From Ifrita kowaldi (taxonomy: Eukaryota; Chordata; Aves; Passeriformes; Cinclosomatidae), in contig VZRS01006725.1 in NCBI GenBank assembly GCA_013398055.1, positions 751,106 to 815,105 of the forward strand: a DNA stretch of 64,000 nt, given 5' to 3'. Both the position numbers and the translations under genes were made by a program. Under the pieces are notes generated by a model that worked only from the letters and a program-made list of their open reading frames with translations, was not told where the DNA came from and searched no databases. This document shows, piece by piece, positions 37,587 to 52,600 of the stretch. The number at the start of each line of letters is the position of its first letter. Within the stretch, counting starts at the first letter, position 1.

Positions 37587-39718
37587 CTAAAGTGCACTTC
37601 AGGGATGTAGGGTATGCATTATTCCACTCTCTTTGGTGAATTTTTTGGGATGCTTTTTCTCTAAGTAACAGAACTGCTTATATTTTCTACTTTGAGAGAT
37701 CTCCTTAGTTTATCCGTCCTTGGGTTACTAGGAAAGCTGCTTCTGATCATCTCTCTAGAGACAAAGTGCAGTGAAAGTTCATCCAAAACACCAGGGACAT
37801 GTAAGATTCAAAAGTAATTTTCATACGGGTGTATACCGGGATGTTTAGGCAAGATTTGATTAGTTTATGAATTATTTTTAACTGTTTGAAAATGCAGTGG
37901 TTTGGATCCTGGAACACAAAGAAGAAAGAAATTGCTGGATTATTCCTATTTGAGCCAATTTAGAAGAATTTACCACTTGATCAGCCACTAGTTCCTATTA
38001 CTATAGGGTCCAACCCTACAAACCCATAGTCCTGGCAGCCCCAGTGAAGAGTCCTGGTGCCCACAGAAACATTCTGAAGTGTGAAGTATTTCTGCACCTC
38101 CCCAGCTCCCATCCTGGCACTGCTGGGGACAGGGATCAGCTGTGCATGACTGATCCTGCTCACGTCACCACTATTTTAACTCTACATTACAAACCTTGTT
38201 TCCCCCACAAAGAACACCTTCTTTCTGAGTGACATGTTTTTAATGTGCTGATTTATCATTGTCAGATACAGGGTTTTTATTACTGAATTTTGAATATTGT
38301 ATTTAAGGCACTTTTTTTCTCTGATTGCAGATATTTTACATTTAAATTGCCTTATATTACAAAAATGATACTCCGTAGTTCTCGAGCAGTCTTGTTGTCA
38401 CGTCTCTCACATTTTGATACCTTACTCTGCATGGCTGAGTGGGATAACTGCAACCCAGGCCACAGCTCTGCAGCACCAGCCTTGCTCGGGGCATGGCCTC
38501 TGCTGTTTGAGGAAACGCACTTGAAAGAGAATTTTGTGTCCCACTCTCAAATTTCAGCTGTATCTGCAGGGTAGATGACTCAAAATTCTGATATTTCTGA
38601 GCATTCCCACTGGGGCCAGAATGCCAAAGGCTGCAGTGTTCTGCCAGTTCTGTGCAACCTGGCTGCAGGTTAAGTGATGGAGCTCAGGGAAAGCTGCAGG
38701 TGAGCAATATCTCTGACACAGAGCAATATAAAATGAAAAGGTTTTGTCCAAAACATTTTTTACATAATATTCAATATTCGTAATCACTTACTGCTTTCTT
38801 AGCACTCTAACATGGAATCACTGAGTCCTAAACAGGTATGACAAATTTCTGCTCCTGCTGGCATCAGAAAAATTGCCTGCATCATGTTTCAGACTTTGGG
38901 TTCACATAAAGTATTCATGAAGATACACGCCAGCTCACTAAATATGTGCAGCAGCTGATAAAGTCTGCACTGAAACATGTTCCTCACATATCTGGAAAGC
39001 CTCCAGATATTGTGTCAGGCCACAACTGATTGCATCCTATCAATTCAGCAAACAAATTTTTCCAGCTGCCTTTGGATGATCATTCCCAGCTGCTGACTGA
39101 CCACGTCATGCTTCAGTGGCTTATAATAGTTTTTAAAATAAGCAAAAGATTAAGTACAACTTGATCTGGTGCTTCTAGAGAGAGGCTCCACCCTAAAAAT
39201 GCTATTTCTCCTCTCTAGCTCCCATCCAAAGGCACAAACACCATCAAATCTGTGGTGGGGTTTACTGCTCCCTCAGGGGATCTCGCTCCGTGGCAGACAA
39301 GCAGCCAGGAGATGAGCTGATGTTTGTAGATGTGCCAGCAGCTTAAGAGGGAAAAGGACACAATACAGACTGCAAAAAATAGATGGAAGAGAGTCAGCAA
39401 ATCTGATGAAGTATCTGCTCAGAAGGGGCAAAACCAGACCAGAATAAAATATTACAAGGACTGAAAAAGAAAGAAACAGCTTATTGCTGGTAAAGAGGAT
39501 GAGTAATCAGGTTATCCCACATAAGCTGTGGAGAAGGCTGGAAATCCCAGGAGGTAATCACACCACAAGACCATGGCTCAGATGCTTCTTCTAGCTGATT
39601 GAAATTTCTGGAAAAGAGATCTTTCAAAGAACTATTTCTTCCTGATTGTGAGAAGGGGATCTTCGTCCCGTAGCCAGCATTTTATGCAAGACAATTGCAA
39701 GGATGCCTAATTTAATAT

Positions 39719-40012
39719 ATCATAGAATCTTTTTCCAATCCCTCTGCCATGGGCAGGGACACCTTCCACTAGATCAGGTTGCTTAAAACCTCATCCAACC
39801 TGGCACTCCGAGGGATGGGGCATCCACAGCTTCTCTGGGCAACCTGTGCTGGGGCGTCCCCACCCTCAAGAGGAAGAATTTCTTCCCAATATCCTATCTA
39901 ACCCTGCCGTCTGTCAGTCTGAAGCCATTCCCTCCTGTCCTATCACTCCCTGCCCCTGAAAAAAGTCCCTCTCCAACCTTCTTGTAAGTCCCCCTTGGGT
40001 ACCAGGAGGCCG
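39719..40012 (-). mobile_element. CR1 LINE 3' end, truncated
   Basis: Reverse-complement CR1 3' region: ATCATAGAATC at the left edge, then CCATGGGCAGGGACACCTTC, CACTAGATCAGGTTGC, GGGGCATCCACAGCTTCTCT, GGGCAACCTGTGC, AAGAATTTCTTCCCAATATC, CCTGTCCTATCACTCC and AAAAAGTCCCTCTCCA in order. It is 5'-truncated near 40012 and is a dead copy. Confidence 0.93.
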
Positions 40013-41879
40013 ATATGTATCAGTAACATTTATTTCTACAAGAAGGAATGTCAGGACGCTGCAGGAAATAACCTGTAAATGCAATACTGTGAGCTGTGAA
40101 ATCCTGAAGCAACTTTTCCCATAGCTGGTCCGTGCAGCCTGGCTGCTTCCCAGGGAGCTCAGAGCAAAGTAGTTGAAATAATACCACCATCTGCTGGGCA
40201 GCTGGATAATTCAGGGAGTGCAGAGCTCCTTTGGAGACGAAAGTGTGTGTGACTCCCAGCCACTGCTTCTCTGGTACACACCAGAACATGCCTGGTAAGC
40301 CCTCATCACGTAATTCTTAATTATTTCTATTATTAATGCCGACTGATGCTTTTCCAGGCTGCTTTCTGTGTAAGACACAGCTAAATATATACATAACAAA
40401 ATATGTCTGCCTTACATGTGTAAGGAGGGAATTGGAGAACATTTTTCACAGCAGTTCTGTGTGGGGAGCAGCACCCCTACAGCAGCTGTGCCCTGTAAAA
40501 GATATATGAATTTAATTCCCATCAGGACTGATATCATTTGCTCTCCCAGATCTGTTGCTAGGTCACATGCACCTGCTCACATCAAGCCTGGGAAGCAGAA
40601 ACCCAAAAATAGCAACGTCCACTGACAAGTTGAGATGCTTGCCACGGCCAGATGTGGGGAACAGCGTGTCACAAAGACCTAGGAATTATTCTTGCAGGAA
40701 TTATAAATGCAGCAGGATCACTTGTTGGATGTATCAGACTTACTGTAGCCTCCCTGCAGGCTTATTTCTGACACAGGTATTTTTCGGGGAGGACGTGAGG
40801 TGTCTGTGACACAGAGGTGGCACTCTGCAGAAATGAGCTGGAAAGCCACGAGCCTGCCAGCTCAGCCAGCCTGGGAAAGGCTCATCATCTTCTGTAGCCT
40901 AAGGCACAAACAGGGGTGGTGTGGCTGGGATTGCATGAAGCTTTTCCCCCGCCCCGCCAAATGACCAAAGACTTGCTGACAGTTGTGTCAGTAGAGAAAA
41001 GCTTTCACAGGAAGCAGAGAAAAGGCTAAAGCATGTGCCTATTAATGTGGGGAGACAATCTGCTGGGGTCCCTCGAATGAAGACGAGTGACAGCCCTCGT
41101 GTGGAAAGTCAGTGAAATTTGCTCCTTGTCCGGAGGAAGAATTTACGCAGGAACTGCCTCCACCCCATCAGCCCATTGATCTTTTACAAAGGTATAAAAG
41201 CTGTGACACCTCCAGCTATTTCAGACCCCCATGGGGAAAAAGAAAAATAGGGTGAAGTAATTCAACCTCCTGAAACTCCTGCAATGTGCTACTGAAATTT
41301 AAAATGCTTTTCTTTTCGGAAAGAGATGCCAGGAGGAGACGCAATCTGGTAACTGAGCTGCAAAGGTTTGCCTGGAGGCAGGACAGTGCCACATGCAGAG
41401 AAACGCTGCTGGGTGAGGATGGTGAGGCTGCAGGAAGCACTTGGCCATTTTTTATGGAATATGTGGAGATCGGGGGAATATGTGATGATGCAAAGGCTGA
41501 GAAAATGCACATGCTTAGGCCAGGTCCTGCAGTGCTGTGGGCATGGGTGTGGCTGCAGCAGCCTTGCTGATGGCCTTGCCAGGGCTTCCTCCTGGGATGA
41601 TCAGTACAAAAAAAAGACTCCCTGGGGATATTCAAGTTGCTTTTTTTGTTGTTGTTTCTTTGTGGCTTTTAGATTAGATTCTGTTTAGTGTTAATATATA
41701 TCTTTGCAGCTGTTGGTAAATCCCTAGCCTCAGGAGCTTACTTTGCTTCTCATTAAAAACAAAAATAATAATCCTTCCAATATATTTATTCGCTTTTATT
41801 TACTTGTAAATGATAATTAATGGCATCAGATAGCCAAGGTGCAACTTTTCCATCAGCAGCAGGAGCATCAGTAGGTCCT

Positions 41880-41900
41880 CAAAACAAAACAAAACACAAC
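41880..41900. repeat. (AAAAC)n microsatellite
   Basis: Three perfect AAAAC units are followed by ACAAC. The string AAAACAAAACAAAACACAAC is shared with the repeat at 43624-43651. Confidence 0.85.
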
Positions 41901-43623
41901 AGTTTTGGTGTCTGTCACACATGAATGAAGCTGTACCAGGAGCTGACTGTCTTACCCAGAAAGGAGCTGGCTGACAATTTTTTATGTGGTATTTTAAACC
42001 TGGTACATATCCCCCAGCTATCCTCTTGTTCATGCCAAGACATCACTACATGAGATGCACCTGATTTAGCACAGATTCTAAAACAATGCAGAGAAATGTG
42101 GTCAGAAAGGTTGAATGAAACTTAAGAGCTCATCACAGCTATCGAGGAATTATTTACCTTGAGACAACTGAGAGCAATCACATTGCTTAATATTATCATG
42201 TAAAATGAAAAGAGAGATTATTGTAACATTGCCAAAATATCTGCCAAATAAATAGGGAGAGGATATTTTCAGTTCAGCTGTGGAATGATCACATCTGAAC
42301 AATCCTGTGAGTATTTTTGACCCGAATGACCTTCAGGCTGTGACCTTCAGACTCCGCTTATTATATCTGTAAATAAAGTCAGGGTGCTGCTTCTCCTGGT
42401 GCAACTGCTTCAGAGAACATCATGTGGAGGAAGGAAATCTATTTAAATGCAGTATTACTACTGGGTCATCTGAAACAGTTCTGTGTGCTTTGCAATAGAT
42501 TTCTTGCAAATACCAACTGCCAGAACTTTTTTCCGTATTTTCCTTCCCCAGTTTTTTGTTTTAAAGTATCCTGTTTCTTTTTGAAGTGCCAATTTAGCTG
42601 TGCCATGCTTTGTATTATCATCAAGGCACGCTGCACCCAGGAAAACACTGCTTTCTGGGAATGCAAACACTAATAAAGCTATTGGTGCAATAAATTATTT
42701 TCTTTTGTATGGAGATCAAGTAATTCAGTGCTTACTTCAGAAAAGACAATACAACACATATTGTGAGTCCATTAAGAGCAACAACAAATATTTTCTGGCT
42801 CTAGAGGCAGAATTAATTATTTACATGTTTCTCATTAACTTTTTACCTACTGCTAACAGCAGGTTTTTGAAAGAATCCCTTTCTGTCTGTGATCAAAGTT
42901 TTCAACAAGCCCATCTACAAGCAGCATATTTAGCCATTTTTAATTATTTGCAGTCTGTCACGAAATGACATTAGCAATTTGTAGGCACTGCTGAAATGCT
43001 GCAGGTATTCCAGAAATTCCTCATGAGCCTTTTTGAGAGGCCAATGCTTTCATCCACTGTCCTAGACGTGCTGTTGGATATTGTGCAAATGTTAAAATAC
43101 CACCTGTATCTTGTCTTCACCTTACAAAATAATAACAAACCTCATGAGAGACTTGAAGCTGCCTGTAGGCTCATCCACGGATCTGGTGGCCATAGATTTC
43201 CCTGGAGATTAATCTCTGCTTTAGCACCTCCTGGTAGAACAGGTAGTGGAACCGAGGCCAACAGAAAATGGGATCATACTGCTATTTTCAGGAAAAAATT
43301 GCAAGTTTTTCCAGTTAAACCTGGTGTCAGTTTTGGTAAGACAGTCTCAGATAAACTTGTGATAAAAAGATCTTCATAAATCACCTGAAACTCTTATAGA
43401 ATCATTAAAATTCTTAGTCATTTCAGCCAAAGAAATGGACCAAATTGTATTGGCTTTTGGTACCATTTTGACTCATCCTAAAACAGAGAAAGCCAGAACT
43501 TATCCAAATATATTTCTATTTATTCTTTCATTTAATTAACCACTGAGGCATTCATGTCTCTGTGAGCTTGTGCAACTGAATCTGTTACTAATTGATTTGC
43601 CTTCCAAACAATTTAAATAAATT

Positions 43624-43651
43624 AAAAAACAAAACAAAACAAAACAAAACA
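43624..43651. repeat. (AAAAC)n microsatellite
   Basis: About five AAAAC units run straight into ACAACAGT, the same exit sequence as the shorter repeat at 41880. Confidence 0.9.
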
Positions 43652-46600
43652 CAACAGTAGAGAAGGTTGACATAATGGGAATTAGATTCTCAGATTTACT
43701 GATTCACGCTACAGAAGGAACCATGCCTTCACCAACTGGCTGTTGAGATTCCTTTGCATCATTGATGTCCCTTATTCCCCAAATCCCCAGTGCCTGGCTC
43801 TCCAGGGCCAGGAGGATCCTTACTCAGGGGCACCGAGGTGGGGTTTATCCAAAGGCTGAAAATGTGGCTGATGCAACAGTTCCTGCTCCATGAAACAGCC
43901 TGTTTCTGCTCTGTGACCCACTCCAGTCTCGAGGAAGCATTTGTGATGTGACAAGCCAGACTGTTCATTTTTTCAGGCATTGCCCAGCACCAGCTGCTCC
44001 TGAGGAAAGTTCAGCAAACTTGATAATGAGCACTGGGGGAATAACAGAAGTTTCCTCTTCAGCTGAACAGTAGTTTGCTCATATCTTAAATATTTTATGT
44101 CCATTATACACTCAAAAATGCTGTGAAAGGTCTGTGCAAGCTCTTGGTTTTCATATTGGTGTTTAGTCTACATTAAACACTCACAGAAAATTCAGTGTTG
44201 TGTAAGGCTATTGAATATCACAGATCTAAGATTTATTACCAAAGGAAATTGCACTGAAAGAACTTACTGGAAACAAAACAAAACCTGTGACTTAGTGATG
44301 GATGACTTTGTTCTCTAGTCTTACACCAATTATTTAACAAAGCATTTGTTACACTTGAGTTTAGGCCAAGCAACGACGTGACTTGACATTTTCTAGAATA
44401 TTTAAAAGAATTGACAATTTGAGATGCATTAGCAAGGCCAAAAAGGAGCGAAGCACATTCAGATGGAGTTATAAAATCAGATACCTTCCTAACTTAGCCA
44501 ATGGTATTTAGTCATAATTTGGCCATTGATATTGAGTCAGTTCTACTGAGTGTGTAACAAAATGCTGTAACAAAACGAATCATAAGCTCCATGTCCCTTA
44601 ATGCCACTTATTGAGTTAACTCTTCAGCAAGATGCCATTACCTGCAGTGATTACACGTTCACAGCATGAGAGCCAGAAGCAAATCTGGCAGGTGCAAACA
44701 CCTGCTTCTTTTTTTATAGCTGCAGAGAAGTGTCCTGTAACCCAGTGTGCTTCTACTTGGACCAGAATTTTATAAAGCTCTGGGCATGCTGGAGTGAAAA
44801 AAAAACAAGCTTTCCTTCCTCCTGTGCAATTTTCTGAGGATTTATTTAGCTTCATCCAGGGTAGGTAGGTAGCTGGGTAGGTAAAGGGTTTGGAGGAATT
44901 TTTTAAAGGAGTTCTGCAGACCATTATTTCAGGCTAAAAAATAATATTAATATGTGCTAAAAGAAAACACTGATCTGAGTTTTTTATTGGGGATAACACA
45001 CACAGAGCAGCTCTGTCTTATTTGCATGGTGAGATAATTCTGAAAATGTGCTTTGAGCTGGTCTGGCACCAAACTTGAACCAAAAGGGTCTGGTCAGCCC
45101 CATCAGACCATTCAGCCAAAGGTGAAGGGAGGGTTGGGTGGGATGAAACAACAAAAATCACTTTTTCTACACAGCTATTAGAGAAATAGCTGCTTTAATG
45201 GCTTTTCAAGCATTAAAAGGCAGAATTAGAGGCTGAATTACAGTATTCAATTAACAAGCAGTCAGCTGTGTAAAACCCATCAGGTGACACTGAGGCTGTA
45301 AAATCCAAACAGGTAAATGTTATCAAAGTCTCTAATAAAGTAAAAATGTTTTTCCTTGGGTTTATATAAATAAATACCAGAATGCTTTTATAAGATTTGC
45401 CATGATACACCACTAATTTCATGTACCTGCATTGCACTGGTTTGAGCCACAATAAAAAATAAAGCTGAAAACAGACAAATTAGCTCTGCTGAATTTGTAT
45501 TGTTTTCATGAACCTTCAGAAGCAGCAGCTGCAGAATTTTTGGGTGGTTCATAGCAAATCTCGCGTTGCCAGTTAAGCTGAAAGGATAGAAAAGCAAGTG
45601 GAGAAGGAAACAACAGGAATAAATGGCTGCAGGCAAGATTTGAATTTTAGGAATATTAGAAGCCGAGGGCCATTGCGCTGAAGGTGAAATGTCCCTTAAA
45701 AAGGTGACTAAAGCAGCTAATCCAAAACGAGGTCATAAAAATGTCAAAATGGACAACAACAAAAAGTTAGGGCAGAAAGAAAGGAATCATTCAAAAACTA
45801 GCCCGAGGGAGGTCTGTGTGCAGTGTGAGACAGCAAGGCAATTATTTAAGAGCAGCCCATTATCTACTGCCCAAGAAGCCACCCAGGTTTGTAACACAGA
45901 GTTATGATTCCAATTTATGTGATATTTGGAATGAATACTTACCTTGGTGAAAAAAACCCACATGAAATAAAACCTGTTCTAGACCCTTCATTCCCTCTAA
46001 AATGCTACTGGTCCATAACAATAAATATTGTTCCATTAGTGTTATATTACTGGGTTTTCAAAGGCAGGTGAATTAGATGAGATCTCTTTACAAGAGATGA
46101 ATTTAAGAGACAACTGTTATCTATAAGAGCTGAAATAATGTGTTTGGAGTGCCTCTGTTTTTATCTAACACCTGCTTTTTTCCCCGCACACAATTTTCTT
46201 CAGAAAAATTCAGTAATGAATTGATTTTTACCCATCTCAAAAGATGAAAATCTGGATTTTGCAAAATGTGTGGTGGAGAATACTGAACGGAGGAAGCCTT
46301 GTGGAAATAAATTATTGGGCTGGCTAGAAATTGACCCTTAGCTCCCATGAGGTCTTTCTGAGCTCTGTTGGAAACTTGCTTTTCCTGTGGGGTGATGTGT
46401 ATAAATCAGATTAAGTTCACTGAGAGCAATGAAGTAAATATATCTGAGAGAACACAGCACTGTATTTCCAACATTTCTCTGGTTTCTGGTGTTTTCGAGG
46501 TGGCCACTTAGAGGTTTATGACTGTATTAGCAGTAAAAAAGCAGAGATTTTGAAAACAGTGTCTGTGAGAGGTGGAGGAGATTCTCCCATCCACAGCTGG

Positions 46601-49600
46601 GTTAGGTGTTTATTTCAGCAACTCCTATTCCACCTTCCAAGACAACCCTAAGCACCAAATCATATCTTCCTTACATATCTTTTCTAATAATTTATAATTC
46701 AATAATTTTTAATACATAAAACAGAGGCTTATGAGGTATTCCACCGCCCTTTTCTTCTTAAAATTGATGTATTCTGTAAAATCCCTAAAGAAGCTTTAGA
46801 AAAAAAGCAAGAGAAAAGCAGGGAGCAGCAGGTCCCTGTGGATGATAGTTGAGGTGCTGTGGCTGATTTATAGGCCTGGAAACTATTTGCAATGCTCATA
46901 TTATACTTGTTCTGAGGATAAAGAGAGGATTTAATTCACTAGTGCTATCAATCTGTTACCTTTCAAGGCAGTAAATTCACTAAATTCAGTAAAAAAAGCA
47001 ATTCAGCTTCATGGAGTTGTTGTTGTTGTTATAATATATCATTTATCATTTACTGTATGTAAGTACCAATAGCACAAACATTTAAAATCATCAAAAGAAC
47101 TATAAAGAGATGAAAGAAAAATGTTTCAGAATAAATCTCAGTCTTTTCCAAAGCAATCTATTCTGTGATAAGGTTATAGAGTGAACCATATGTCACTGGG
47201 AGCCTGACATAACATTCTTATTTGTAATTGCAAATGTTTTAACAAAATGGTTAAACCTCATTTCCTATTTGTGTATGGCACAGGCTGGAAGAAGGGGGGA
47301 AGTTTTGAAAACACACTTTGATGCCTTGGTTTCCTCTACAGTGATGCAGTGACAATTCTCCAGGGGATTTCTCAGGGCTCCTGAAACAATATATTATGGC
47401 AAGCATCCTATGGAGGAACCTAACTGTCCTCCTAAATCTGCTGGGATGCCTGTCTCTTAAGGCTTTAGAGTTAATCTGACAGTGATGAATATTCCCATTA
47501 ATACTTATATTAACCCTCATCTCTGAAAAGAAATGATATTTGCAGCATTTTTCTGTCTTGAATGAATGTGGAAAGGCAATTGAATCAAATCAGGGGAGTG
47601 ATCTACACTGCAATACTCACATTTCTCCACCACTTGTTTTCATTCACCCAATAGCTTTTCCATATTTTACATCTCATACCATTTATATAATATTTTCAGT
47701 ACAGCTCCGATGGTTTTTATTTACTCCTGGCATCCCTGGCCTGTTCTGGCATTCTGAAAGCCTGGAAGAGGCAACATCTGTGTGGAAGAAGTGGAAGCCA
47801 CCACCAGGCCTGCCTGAGAGGAGCCCTGCCAAGGCCACGAGCAGGAATCGAGCTCTCTGAACACAACATCTGCTCACACAGCCTCTCTTACAAGATCAGA
47901 TTGTAGCAGCCAGGATGGGAAAGGAGGATATATGGATACTCAGCTCCAGTGCTGGCTGTAGTCTGTTTTCAATCCAAGCCAAATTCCCACCTTTTGTTAC
48001 TAAACACGGGATTTCTGCTCTGAGTCTCACTGTTACCCCTGGCTGGAACACCCAGGAGGGGATTGGCACTGTGCTGGCTGCCCTTTAGAGTTTTGATTTC
48101 TTCAAAAGAGAAAGGTTCCAGGAAAAGGCTGAATGAAATGGTTCAAGGGATGGGCAACACCTTTCCACTTCATGCCTTCCCACTGCTAATACTGATGAAA
48201 ACCTCCTGTGTAATGCGTTTCTGCTGCCTTTCCAAAGGAAATTCTTTCCTAAATGGAAAGTTCACTCAATGGGAAAATTCAGTCTGAAAATTTCCTGAGC
48301 AATAGTGACTGCATGAAGGCTATGAGTAGCCATTTCTCTTTCTTTTTATTATTGAGTCAAGGTAAGTCAATACTGAGGGAGCAGAGGCAAAAAAAACCCA
48401 CTTCCATACTTATTAATATTAATTTTACAGAAGAATTATCAAAATGCAGTTTGTTTGGTTTTTTTTAGTCATGCATCCATTTCACTTAGGTTGCACAATA
48501 AATGATGTTTGCAGAGGCTGAAGGAATTCCTTGTAGAAGGAATTCAGGCAGCCAGAGCAGCTCACAAAAGTGAAATAAATACTGAGCTAATCTAGGAAGA
48601 AGAAGAAGAAAAAAAGTTTCTCTTTCACACTGATTTTGTGGAAATCATATGGTTTTCTGAAAATGGATTCTGATGGGAAATCACCAGCCAGTTCCAATAT
48701 ACATATTTTATACGTGAGTGTTCTCTTTATGAATATTTGGTAATTGCCAATCTCTTCACATAGAATAATCATTTTTGGGCTTGAGCTGCTGAGCAACAAC
48801 AACCATTCTCAGACATGTCTTGGGGCACTCTGGAGCAGAGGCGAATTGCGGTGTGATTCATTTTGACATCTCTGCAACAATTTGGGGTTTTCCGTTAAAT
48901 AAGGAGCTCGTATGAGTAACTCACACATCAGTCATGACTGTGCCCTGGCACCTGGCAGAGGTGCCATCCTAGAAGGGCACTGAGGGGGCACTCTGCAAAT
49001 TTAATAAGGGCACGCTGTGCCCAGCTGAAGTTCAGGTGGTCAGAGCAACACACACTGCAAAACAGCAAACAGAGAGAAACAGAGGCTCCTGCCCCTGCAC
49101 AGCCAGAGCTGAGAGTGCTCCAGGTCGGGCCAGGGATCACACCCTACCTCGGTTCATGCCAAGGGGCACTGCACTTACAAGGAACTGATTTATTGCCTCT
49201 AATAGGTGCACTTATGCTGTCTCAGAGCCCAGGCACTCATGCTCTTGCTGGCCTGAAAAAACCTGGAGATAATCATAAGGTTCCTGCATTTTATCTCTGC
49301 TTTAGAGTTTGGAGTCCCATATTTTTGTTCGCTGGCTAATGAGGAGTGATTCTCTAAAAGAGTTCTCTCTCTCACAAGGGAATTGGGAGCTGAAAGATAA
49401 ACACACCAAATGATCTGATGTAGAAATCATTCTGTATAATCCCAGAGCTCTGAAAAGGGGGATATGCTTATGTATAATGAATTATTACCCTAAAAATCAC
49501 AACTAGTTCTCACTTAAAAGACAAGCTTGGTGCTGTAAATTACATATAGCACTTCTTGTACTATTATCTGAAGAACCAACAATGCTCTGTTCTGTACACA

Positions 49601-52600
49601 AGGACCCAAAACAGAGGAAAACACAAGCTCTAATCACTGCGTGCCCACTGTTTATTTCCCCAAAGTGGGCATAAGCTGAGATGAAGTTCTTACCATTCAA
49701 TGTCATCTGTGCAGTCCTGAGGTAAGAGATGAGGAGCAGTTGTTTGGCCTAACAAAGTGTGTGAATACTGTACTTTGGTGATACTAAGATTTTTGGCATC
49801 TCGCTAAAATATATGGAGAAAGATGACTAAAAGAAATAAGGAGAGAGAATCCCAGAATTGATCCTCTTCTCATCCCTGTTAGCAAAATCCTTTGGTGGGA
49901 GGGGTCCTCACTGGAGACTGCTGGGACTCAGTTAAAATCCATTATGCCAGAATTTCCTACTGCTCAGAAGCTGCAGAAAGGACTGGAGGAATCAGAGGAC
50001 ACAGCCAGCCCATACCAACAGAGAGGGGACTGCCCTGGGAGCACAGCGAGTTTATTCCTTGTCACTGGACTTGGCAGGTATTTTCAGTCAGATGAAAAAA
50101 AAGCAAACAAAAATGGACAGAGGAGGGGTTTATCGTGTGAAATGTGCAAATTCAGACTCGCAAAAAAAACGCTTTATACTTTACAGTGAAGACATCTTTT
50201 CCCTCTGAAGGACGCTGTCCTACTAGGAAAGTGTGTGTACAGGCAGGGTTGTGCTCTCTATGTCACCTGTGAATAACAAATCTCTTCTCTGCCTAGAAAG
50301 CCACGCCAGGGGACAGCCTCATGTTAAGGGTATTCCTCATAGGAAGCAGAAGGAAATAAAGGATTGTACAGCTCCCTGCTGGCTCAAGTGCAAAAGGAAA
50401 CTGTGAGCCACACTCAGTTTTTGAGAAGCAGAACATGAAACACCCCTCTCCTTTCCTTCCTGGGGGTACCCAAGTAGAAGGACACTTCTACCTGACCTTC
50501 AGAAAACATGTGAGAGATGGGATTCATCACTCAAAATTCCTCGGTAACCCACGTCTTCTGCGGACAACTCTCAAACCTCCTGCACTGACTCTGGAGCCTG
50601 AGCATTTCACACTTGGAGCAAAGGGTCAAAAAGCCCCATCTCTGGAGGCCTTCATGTATTTGCATTTTTATCACTGTGTTATCATTCAGTTCCACCCCGA
50701 CACTCACTTCTGCATCTGAAGAAAAAGGCAAAGATTGTTGTTCTTAATACTCTTCCTACAGCCTTCCTCCTCCCCCTGCTAATCTCCCAAACTGCTCCGT
50801 CCTCCCCTGCAGAGCCAGCCCAGCTCTGACATGCCAGGAGGGATCTCCAGGCAAACACTGTCTCTTTCTTATAAAGTGAAGACATCTGAATACCCAACGT
50901 GCGTATCCATCAGGCAATTTTTGGCCGAGTCTGAAATGCTGCTGCCAGCTTCCAGCTGTGACTTTTGGCTTGTTTTATCTGCCTGCATCCATCCCTACCA
51001 TTGAAAATTAATTTAATACTGGAAGGACTGGTGTCAGGGGTTCAGTGTTGTGTTGTTCACAGTGAAGATAATTGTTTCAAGCATTCACTACCCACGCTTG
51101 ACTACACCAACTTTCTGTGGAGTTTCAGGTTCTCCTCTTATTCAGGTTAATAGCTGTGGAAACTGTAAGAATATTTTCTGATATTTTTATGCAGGTTCTC
51201 CATGGTTTTAGTCTCACATTAATTTTTAGAATGATATTAAGGGGAAGGGAGAAAGCAATGCCATTCTTTTTTTCTGAATTTTGTGAGGTCTTGTGTTGGG
51301 GAGGGAGAATGGGAAATACCTCATTGTCTGACCTGGCACTGTTTGTCTTCCCAAAATGAAGGGAGCCATATCCAGCCCAGGGAAACTTCTTACTTGAGAC
51401 AATGGGAAGTTCAATTTCATCTTTGCCAACCTCAAAGGCTCCCTTTGATTAAAACCTGTTTAGGGAGAGTACAGATAAGGGGATAAGCAAGTCTCCAAAA
51501 CTTTCCCTTTGCACCTGTTGCCCTGAATATTTTCCACTTACTTTTTTTTTTTAGCCTGGTTACTTTTGTTTTCTGTAAATAGAAGACTAAAAAAGACTGG
51601 ATTGATTTTGGAAAACTCTCTTTCTTTGTTGAAAATTGATTTTGATTACCAATATTTTGGCAAGGATAAATCTCACCCCTCAACAGATTTCAGAGCTGTG
51701 CCTTTTAGGTCAAAACTTAAAGTCAAAATCCAACTGGACCGCTACCAGTGCATAGAAACTGCCACAAATAAATTCAAACATTAGCTGAGAAAGCCATATA
51801 AAAGTAAGAAATGTGTACTGTTAAAAACAAATTAATTTTTTCATTTCTAATATCTTTGCACTCAAGAAATGGACAGAGATCTCTTATAAAAATATCAGAA
51901 ATACTGGACTTGGAGTCTTAAAGATCTTGAAGGAATATAATCTAAACATCAGTGAAATTAATGGAAAGGCTTCCAAAGACTCCCAAAGGGCTACAAATCA
52001 GGCCTATGAGATGGCTAATCCAATGAGGCAAGTAAAAGCAGAGATTCTGCAACACCAAAATACAAAATCAAAATTAAGAACAAAGATTTAGAAGTTTCTG
52101 CTTAAATAACCTATTTTTCCCTCAAGGAATACAGTGGTAAAACTCCTTGAGCGATGCAGTTAAGCCAAATGAACAACTTTTGATACTCCTTGGTTATACT
52201 GCAAAATATTTTTAATGGCTTGATGTATGCTTTTCCATGAAATGCTCCTCACAGTGATTTGTGTGGAATGTTTACAGTCTTGCATAATCTCTTATCAGGC
52301 AATTCACAATATCCTCACTTAAACAAGCAAACACAAGATAATCAAACTTGACAAGTCAAAGAAAAGGAGTGCTGGCAGGTATGGAAAACACTGAACAGTG
52401 GGTGGGGGTGCAATATTTTCTAAATAAAACACCGTGAGTGTAAATATCAGAGTACAAGATGTGATTCAATAGCAAATTCATCTTGTTTTGCATTGAGCTG
52501 GCAACAGCATTGTCACACAATAAACTCTGTTAGCACGGAGTGAAAGGAGGAACCATGCGGCAGCAACAGGGCGCTTTGAGAGACCAAACTCCAGACAAAT

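Larger units (their letters stand above)
34061..39718. other. Non-coding DNA with minor repeats
   Basis: It contains a T-rich tract, a decayed CR1 scrap, a 35-bp duplication and two weak minus-strand exon-like segments (34375-34412 and 37529-37586), each listed separately. No other gene signal was recognised. Confidence 0.5.

Noticed and set aside
39061..39090. GGATGATCATTCCCAGC, resembling a plus-oriented CR1 motif
   Set aside because: The match does not extend into any flanking CR1 block.
48240..48360. Perfect donor AAG|GTAAGT with an upstream acceptor at about 48238
   Set aside because: All three frames between the two sites contain stops, so it is not a coding exon, and nothing supports a non-coding one.
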